NCBI RefSeq assembly: GCF_007743815.1
Contig: NZ_CP036265.1
Span: 2,870,823-2,934,822, forward strand
Length of the DNA stretch: 64,000 bases
Origin: Alienimonas californiensis
GTDB taxonomy: Bacteria; Planctomycetota; Planctomycetia; Planctomycetales; Planctomycetaceae
Direction of reading: 5' to 3'
Shown here piece by piece: positions 59,125 through 64,000 of the stretch; position 1 is the first letter of the stretch; each line of letters begins with the position of its first letter. The position numbers and the translations under genes are program-made. Below the pieces are notes generated by a model. That model was given only the letters and a program-made list of their open reading frames with translations. It was not told the DNA's origin and did not search any database.

Positions 59125-61785
59125 ATGTCGTCCTCCGCGTTGTCGTCGGCCGTCCTCGCGGCGCTGCTCCTGTCGTCGGCGGCGCCCGGCGACGACCCGC
59201 ACGCCGGCCCGTCGGCCGGTCCGACCGGGGCGGCCCTGTCGGAGAACGGCCGCGTCGCCGCGTTTCTGACGGCACACTGCCGGGACTGCCATATCGGCGA
59301 GGCCGCGGAGGCGGGGTTCGATCTGGATTCGCTCCCCGCGGATCTCAGCGACCCGCGCGCCGGTGCCGCGTGGGCGAAGGCGTTGGGGCGGATTGAACGC
59401 GGCGAGATGCCGCCCGCCGACTACGGCGTCCCCCCCGCCGACGAGTCGGCGGCGGCTGCTCAGGCCCTGCGCGCCGCCCTGACCGCCGCCGAGCAAACCC
59501 GCTACGCCGCCCACGGCCGGGCCGAACTGCGGCGGCTCAGCCGGGACGAGTACGCCAACGCCCTCAGGGAGGCCCTCGCCCTGCCGCACCTTGAACTGAC
59601 GGAGATGCTGCCGCCGGACGGCAACGAGCACGGCTTCGCCAAAAGCGCCGGGGCGTTGGACTTTTCGCATGTCACCGTCAGCCAGTACCTCGACGTCGCC
59701 GACTACGCCCTGCGGGAGGCGCTGGCGGACCTGCCCGGCCCGCGGCCGCCTCGGACGGTGCGGGTCTCGATGAACAGCGTCGAGGGGGCCGCGGAGATCA
59801 CGACGCTCCGCACGCAGCTGCATCACTCCGTCGCCATCCCGCTGGTCGGACAGGAGATCGACCCGACGCTGGAGCTGTCCCGCGGCGACTTCAACGACAA
59901 CGAGGACCGCGGCTACCTCCGCGACCCGGAGCCGAAGTTCGACGGCGTCGCCACCTTCATGCACAGCCGGGCGAACCATCAGATCGTCGTCAAACCCTTC
60001 CGCGTGTTGCAGGACGGGGAGTACGTCTTCCGGGTGCGGGGGTGGTCGCTGCGGAACGATCACGGCACGCTCAAACCAACGGACAAGCCCGGCGTTGTCG
60101 CCTTCTACACCCCCTCCGGCCGGCTGCTCGGCCGCTGCGACCTGCCCGCCAACGAGCCCGGCGTGGGCGAGTGCCGGGCCTGGCTGCGGAAGGACGAACC
60201 GGTCGAGTACCTCGCCGTCACCCCGCCGTCCGCCTGGGTGAAGGGGCGGCCGGTGGGGGACGACCGCAAGTGGAAGCACATCGATTCCGTCGGCGTGGCG
60301 ATTCAGTGGTTGGAGATGGAGGGCCCGCTGCCGGCCGACGACGACGCCCGTCGGGCCGACTGGCCGCGGGAGAGCCACCGCCGCCTGCTCGGCGACCTGC
60401 CGCTCGAACCGGTGCAGGACGAGGACGCGCCGCAGCGGCGGCGGGGCCGCCCCGTTCAACCCGTCGACCCCGAGACCGGCCTGCGGTACACCGTCGTCAG
60501 CGAGAACCCCGACGCCGACGCCGAGCGGCTGCTCCGCACCTTCGCCGAGCGGGCCCTCCGCCGCCCGCCGACCGACGCCGACCTCGCCACGCCGCTGGCC
60601 CAGATCCGCGCCCGGCTGGCGGACGATCAGCCGCTCGTCGAGGCGCTGCTCGCCGGCTATCGGGCGTTGCTGACGAGCCCGGCGTTCCTGCTGAGGCTCG
60701 AGGAACCCGGTCCGCTGGGCGGATACGAGCTGGCCTCCCGGCTGTCCCTGTTCCTGTGGGACGGCCCGCCGGACGACGAACTGAAGGCCGCCGCGGCCCG
60801 CGGGGAACTGCGGACCGACGCCGGCCTGCGGCGGCAGACGGAGCGGCTGCTGAACGATGCGAAGGCGGATCGGTTCGTCGCCCAGTTCCTCGACCGCTGG
60901 CTCGCCCTGGACGAGATCCGACTGACGGAGCCGGACGAGAATCTCTACCCGGAATCGACGGACTTCCTGACCGAATCGATGGTCGAGGAAACCCGGGCCT
61001 TCTTCGCCGCGATGCTGGCGGACGACCTGCCGGTGAGCCACGTGTACGACTCGGACTTCCTCACCATCAACCAGCCGCTGGCGGCGCTGTACGGGGTCGA
61101 GGGGGTGGAGGGCTCGGCGATCCGGCGGGCGCCGATCCCGGCGGACCACATCCGCGGGGGGCTGCTGACCCAGGCCAGTCTGTTGAAGGTCACGGCGAAC
61201 GGCACGACGACCAGCCCGGTGGTGCGGGGCGTGTTTGTGATGGACCGCCTGCTGGGCGACCCGCCGCCCCCGCCGCCGGCCAGCGTGCCGGCGATCGAAC
61301 CGGACATCAGCGGGGCCACCACGATCCGCGAACAACTCGAAGCCCACCGGGCCGACCCGGCCTGTGCCGGCTGCCACCGTAAGATCGACCCGCCGGGGTT
61401 CGCCCTGGAAAGCTTCGACGTGATGGGGGCTTTCCGCGAACGCTACCGCGTGTTGTCCGACGAGAAGCCCGGCCGACGGCCGAAGCGACCGGACGGCCGG
61501 CCGATCGGCTGGATGGAGGGCCCGCCGGTCGAATCCTCCGGCGACCTGCCGGGGGCCGGGGCCTTCGCCGACGTGACCGAGTTCCGCGAACGGCTCCGCG
61601 GGATGGACCGACAGATCGCCTCCAATCTGCTGCGGCGGCTCACGGTCTACGCGACCGGCGCCCCGGTCTCCTTCGCCGACGAGGCGGAGTTCGAGGCGGC
61701 CCTCGATTCGCTTCGGCCCGACGGCTACGGCCTGCGGTCGATGGTGCACGCCGTCGTGCAGAGCGAATTGTTCCGCAACAAGTAG
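59125..61785 (+). CDS. DUF1587-DUF1592-DUF1588-DUF1585 cytochrome-type secreted protein
   Basis: An 886-residue secreted protein with a signal peptide (MSSSALSSAVLAALLLSSAA). A PSCyt-type heme motif CRDCH lies at 52-56. DUF1587 follows (LRRLSRDEYANALREAL), then DUF1595/DUF1592 (YELASRLSLFLWDGPPDDEL), DUF1588 (VRGVFVMDRLLGDPPPPPPA) and DUF1585 at the end (LLRRLTVYATGAPV). A second heme-type motif, CAGCH, lies near 748. The ATG 59125 is preceded by GGAG. Partner of the DUF1552 protein in the next gene; the biological role of these pairs is unknown. Confidence 0.94.
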   Translation: MSSSALSSAVLAALLLSSAAPGDDPHAGPSAGPTGAALSENGRVAAFLTAHCRDCHIGEAAEAGFDLDSLPADLSDPRAGAAWAKALGRIERGEMPPADYGVPPADESAAAAQALRAALTAAEQTRYAAHGRAELRRLSRDEYANALREALALPHLELTEMLPPDGNEHGFAKSAGALDFSHVTVSQYLDVADYALREALADLPGPRPPRTVRVSMNSVEGAAEITTLRTQLHHSVAIPLVGQEIDPTLELSRGDFNDNEDRGYLRDPEPKFDGVATFMHSRANHQIVVKPFRVLQDGEYVFRVRGWSLRNDHGTLKPTDKPGVVAFYTPSGRLLGRCDLPANEPGVGECRAWLRKDEPVEYLAVTPPSAWVKGRPVGDDRKWKHIDSVGVAIQWLEMEGPLPADDDARRADWPRESHRRLLGDLPLEPVQDEDAPQRRRGRPVQPVDPETGLRYTVVSENPDADAERLLRTFAERALRRPPTDADLATPLAQIRARLADDQPLVEALLAGYRALLTSPAFLLRLEEPGPLGGYELASRLSLFLWDGPPDDELKAAAARGELRTDAGLRRQTERLLNDAKADRFVAQFLDRWLALDEIRLTEPDENLYPESTDFLTESMVEETRAFFAAMLADDLPVSHVYDSDFLTINQPLAALYGVEGVEGSAIRRAPIPADHIRGGLLTQASLLKVTANGTTTSPVVRGVFVMDRLLGDPPPPPPASVPAIEPDISGATTIREQLEAHRADPACAGCHRKIDPPGFALESFDVMGAFRERYRVLSDEKPGRRPKRPDGRPIGWMEGPPVESSGDLPGAGAFADVTEFRERLRGMDRQIASNLLRRLTVYATGAPVSFADEAEFEAALDSLRPDGYGLRSMVHAVVQSELFRNK

Positions 61786-61828
61786 CCGCCCGCGGCCATT
61801 TCCCGTTTCACCTCCACCGCATCTCTCG

Positions 61829-63106
61829 ATGTCCAAGGCCCTCCCCCGCCGCACCGTGCTCCGTGCCGCGGGGGCGGCGCTGGCGCTGCCGTTTCTGGAC
61901 GCGATGCGGCCGGCGTTCGCCCGCGGCCCGGCCGCGGCGCCGCCGCCGCGGCGGATGGTGGCGATCAACGTCGACCTCGGCTTCATGCCGGAAGAGTTCT
62001 TCCCGGACCAGGCCGGCCGCGACTACGCCCTCTCGCCCTATCTGAAGACGCTCGAAGCCCACCGGGAGGACTTCACCGTGTTCAGCGGGCTGTCCCACCC
62101 GGAGGTGGACGGCGGCCACCAGGCGGACATGTGCTTCCTCACCGGCGCCCCGCACCCCCGCAGCGCGGGCTTCCGCAACACGATCTCGCTGGACCAGTAC
62201 GCGGCCCAGTTCGTCGGGCACCACACCCGGTTCCCCTCGCTCGCCCTGCGGGTCGGGCCGAACAACAAGTCGCTGTCCTACACGGCGGACGGGGTCCGCA
62301 TCCCGGCGGAGGTGACGCCGTCGAAGGTGTACCGACAGCTGTTCGTGAACGGCTCCCCGCGTGAGGTGCGGGCCCAGCTGCGGCGGTTGCGGGAGGGACA
62401 GAGCCTGATGGACTCCTTCGGTGGGGAGATCGACGGTCTGAGGAAGCAGGTCGGCGGGGCGGACCGGGATCGGCTGGATCAGTACCTCACCGCCGTGCGG
62501 GACGTCGAACGTCGTCTGCACGCCGGGGAGCAGTGGGAAGCCCGGCCCAAACCGGCCGTCGACGCCCCGGTTCCCAAAGACGACCTCGACCCCACGAAGC
62601 TCGTCACCCGGACCCGCACGATGTACGACCTCGCCCGGCTGGCGCTGGAGACGGACTCCACGCGGCTGGTGACGATCTTCGTCTCGCAGCAGTTCAATCC
62701 CAAGGTCGACCTGCCCGGCGTGGAGCTGCCGCACCACGCCCTCACCCACCAGAGTCAGCAGAAGGACTCCCGGGCCCAATTGCACGCGGTGGAGACGGCT
62801 CAGATGGGCGAGTTGGCCCGCCTGCTGGCCGGCCTCGCCGGGGTGGAGGAGGGCGGGGACCGCCTGCTGGACCGCACGATGGTAATGCAGGGCTCGAACC
62901 TCGGGCACGCCAACCGGCACACGACCACGAACCTGCCGATTCTGCTGGCCGGCGGCGGCTTCCGGCACGGCGCCCACCTGGCGTTCGACCGGGAGAAGAA
63001 CCGCCCGCTGGCGGACCTGTACGTCAGCATGCTCCAACGGCTGGGCGTGGAGGCGGACCGGTTCTCCTCCGGCACGACGACGCTGCCCGGCCTTGAGATG
63101 GCGTGA
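61829..63106 (+). CDS. DUF1552 domain protein, Tat-exported
   Basis: A 425-residue DUF1552 protein with a Tat-type leader ([20 protein letters not shown]). Typical blocks are [54 protein letters not shown] and [20 protein letters not shown]. It is 43 bp downstream of its DUF1592-type partner, the usual planctomycete pairing that parallels DUF1549/DUF1501. Function unknown; extracytoplasmic. Confidence 0.94.
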   Translation: MSKALPRRTVLRAAGAALALPFLDAMRPAFARGPAAAPPPRRMVAINVDLGFMPEEFFPDQAGRDYALSPYLKTLEAHREDFTVFSGLSHPEVDGGHQADMCFLTGAPHPRSAGFRNTISLDQYAAQFVGHHTRFPSLALRVGPNNKSLSYTADGVRIPAEVTPSKVYRQLFVNGSPREVRAQLRRLREGQSLMDSFGGEIDGLRKQVGGADRDRLDQYLTAVRDVERRLHAGEQWEARPKPAVDAPVPKDDLDPTKLVTRTRTMYDLARLALETDSTRLVTIFVSQQFNPKVDLPGVELPHHALTHQSQQKDSRAQLHAVETAQMGELARLLAGLAGVEEGGDRLLDRTMVMQGSNLGHANRHTTTNLPILLAGGGFRHGAHLAFDREKNRPLADLYVSMLQRLGVEADRFSSGTTTLPGLEMA

Positions 63107-63176
63107 CGGCGTTGCGATCGTCCGCCATGGCCGTCTCCCCCGCCCGCTGCCCGACGGCTCGCCGACCGGTCGCCGC

Positions 63177-64000
63177 GTGGCACTGACCTCCCGATCCCGC
63201 CGGAAGCTCTCGGCGCCGGAGGCGTTCGTGGGCTCGTTCCTGGGCCTGATCGTCGCGGGTACGCTGGCCCTGCGCTGGCTGCCGGGGCTCTACACCGGCG
63301 AACCGCTGGGCTGGACGGACGCCGCCTTCACCGCGACCAGCGCCGTCTGCGTGACCGGGCTGATCGTGGAGGACACGGCGACCTACTTCACGTTTGAGGG
63401 GCAACTGCTCCTGCTGGCGCTGATCCAGTTGGGCGGACTGGGGATGCTGACGCTCACCAGCATGGTGATCGCCGCGATCGGGGGACGGCTTTCGCTGCGG
63501 TCGGAGGCGGTCGCCTCCAGCGCGCAGGAGGCGGTGCCGAACGTTCCCACCCGCAGGCTGATCTTCGGGATCGTGCGGTTCACCCTGCTGTTCGAGGCGG
63601 CCGGGGCGCTCCTGCTGTACGTCGCCTGGGCTCCCAGCATGGGTTGGCGCGAGGCGGCGTGGCCGGCGGCGTTTCACTCCGTCAGCGCGTTCTGCAACGC
63701 GGGGTTCTCCACGAACGCCGATTCGCTGATGAGCTTCCAGCGCTCGCCGTTCACCCTCGGGATCGTCTCGCTCCTGATCGTCGCCGGCGGGCTGGGATTC
63801 GTGGTGGTCGAGGAGTTGCTCGGCCGGTACCGCGACCGCTCCGCCGGCCGGCGGCGGCGGCGGCTGTCGACCCACACGCAGCTCGTTCTGTCCGTCAGCG
63901 CGGCGCTGCTGGCGGGCGGCTGGGTTCTGTTCGCCGTGTTCGAGTGGCACGGCGTGCTGGCGGACCTCGGTGTGGGGCACAAGCTAACAAACTCGTTGTT
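63177..64000 (+). CDS. TrkH/KtrB-like potassium transport subunit (cut by window end)
   Basis: An open frame from GTG 63177 to the right edge, 274 codons so far. It has the two-helix-pore pattern of the TrkH/KtrB family: first pore loop [13 protein letters not shown], second [18 protein letters not shown], with membrane helices between ([39 protein letters not shown]). It imports potassium together with a TrkA/KtrA-type regulator. GTG is the only common start codon in this frame after the DUF1552 stop, 70 bp upstream. The 3' end is missing. Confidence 0.9.
   Translation, partial: MALTSRSRRKLSAPEAFVGSFLGLIVAGTLALRWLPGLYTGEPLGWTDAAFTATSAVCVTGLIVEDTATYFTFEGQLLLLALIQLGGLGMLTLTSMVIAAIGGRLSLRSEAVASSAQEAVPNVPTRRLIFGIVRFTLLFEAAGALLLYVAWAPSMGWREAAWPAAFHSVSAFCNAGFSTNADSLMSFQRSPFTLGIVSLLIVAGGLGFVVVEELLGRYRDRSAGRRRRRLSTHTQLVLSVSAALLAGGWVLFAVFEWHGVLADLGVGHKLTNSL

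Noticed and set aside
58411..61986. Minus-strand open frame of 1191 codons opposite the DUF1592-type gene
   Set aside because: Same effect of base composition. The plus-strand product has a signal peptide, heme motifs and full domain series, while the antisense product has none.

Overview
The window reads as a chromosomal piece of a very G+C-rich planctomycete (Planctomycetales; an Alienimonas-like relative is a guess). The evidence is the mix of families: paired DUF1549/DUF1553 (PSCyt) and DUF1501 genes, a DUF1587-to-DUF1595 plus DUF1552 pair, ECF sigma factors overlapping FecR-type anti-sigma genes, a CxPSR sulfatase and a CheB-CheR-PAS hybrid. No rRNA, tRNA, CRISPR array, insertion sequence or origin was seen.

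Layout. 1-1232: a partial gene at the left edge and a decayed minus-strand remnant whose tail looks phage or recombination related. 1233-7838 (minus): operon of ECF sigma factor, FecR/LamG anti-sigma protein, PSCyt protein and DUF1501 protein. 8068-12278: sulfatase, a phosphatase-cytochrome fusion, a small secreted protein behind a sigma-54-type promoter, and two 32-residue membrane peptides. 12499-15301: PAS histidine kinase and NtrC-type regulator. 15330-22065: DedA protein, then an aa3-type terminal oxidase cluster (subunit II with heme c, fused subunits I+III, a small membrane protein, CtaG-like protein, tri-heme cytochrome c). 22228-30050: cation exchanger, serine hydrolase-sialidase fusion, HisKA_3 kinase, CheB-CheR-PAS hybrid. 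30402-33215: one TPR gene cut by an in-frame TAG. 33260-42959 (minus): MoxR, DUF58, BatA/VWA, SIMPL, VWA and coiled-coil genes. 43096-48813 (minus): a second PSCyt/DUF1501/ECF sigma module in which the anti-sigma protein itself carries the PSCyt domains.

48975-53288: pterin dehydratase, FHA protein, M20 dipeptidase, serS, a small membrane protein and an HNH nuclease. 53358-59047 (plus): a coherent cluster of GcvH-like lipoyl protein, two-cluster ferredoxin, squalene-cyclase-like enzyme and a DUF116-polyprenyl synthetase fusion. 59125-63106: a DUF1592-type cytochrome protein and its DUF1552 partner. A TrkH/KtrB-like potassium channel subunit runs off the right edge.

Most unusual is the set of palindromic elements. 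A 76-bp element sits in the same reading frame inside two neighbouring genes (the ferredoxin and the cyclase), with an intergenic relative about 5 kb away. A different 81-bp palindrome lies in frame in the same cyclase gene. Three further hairpin families occur between genes; one shows a compensatory base-pair change between its two copies. The coding copies resemble in principle the Rickettsia palindromic elements.
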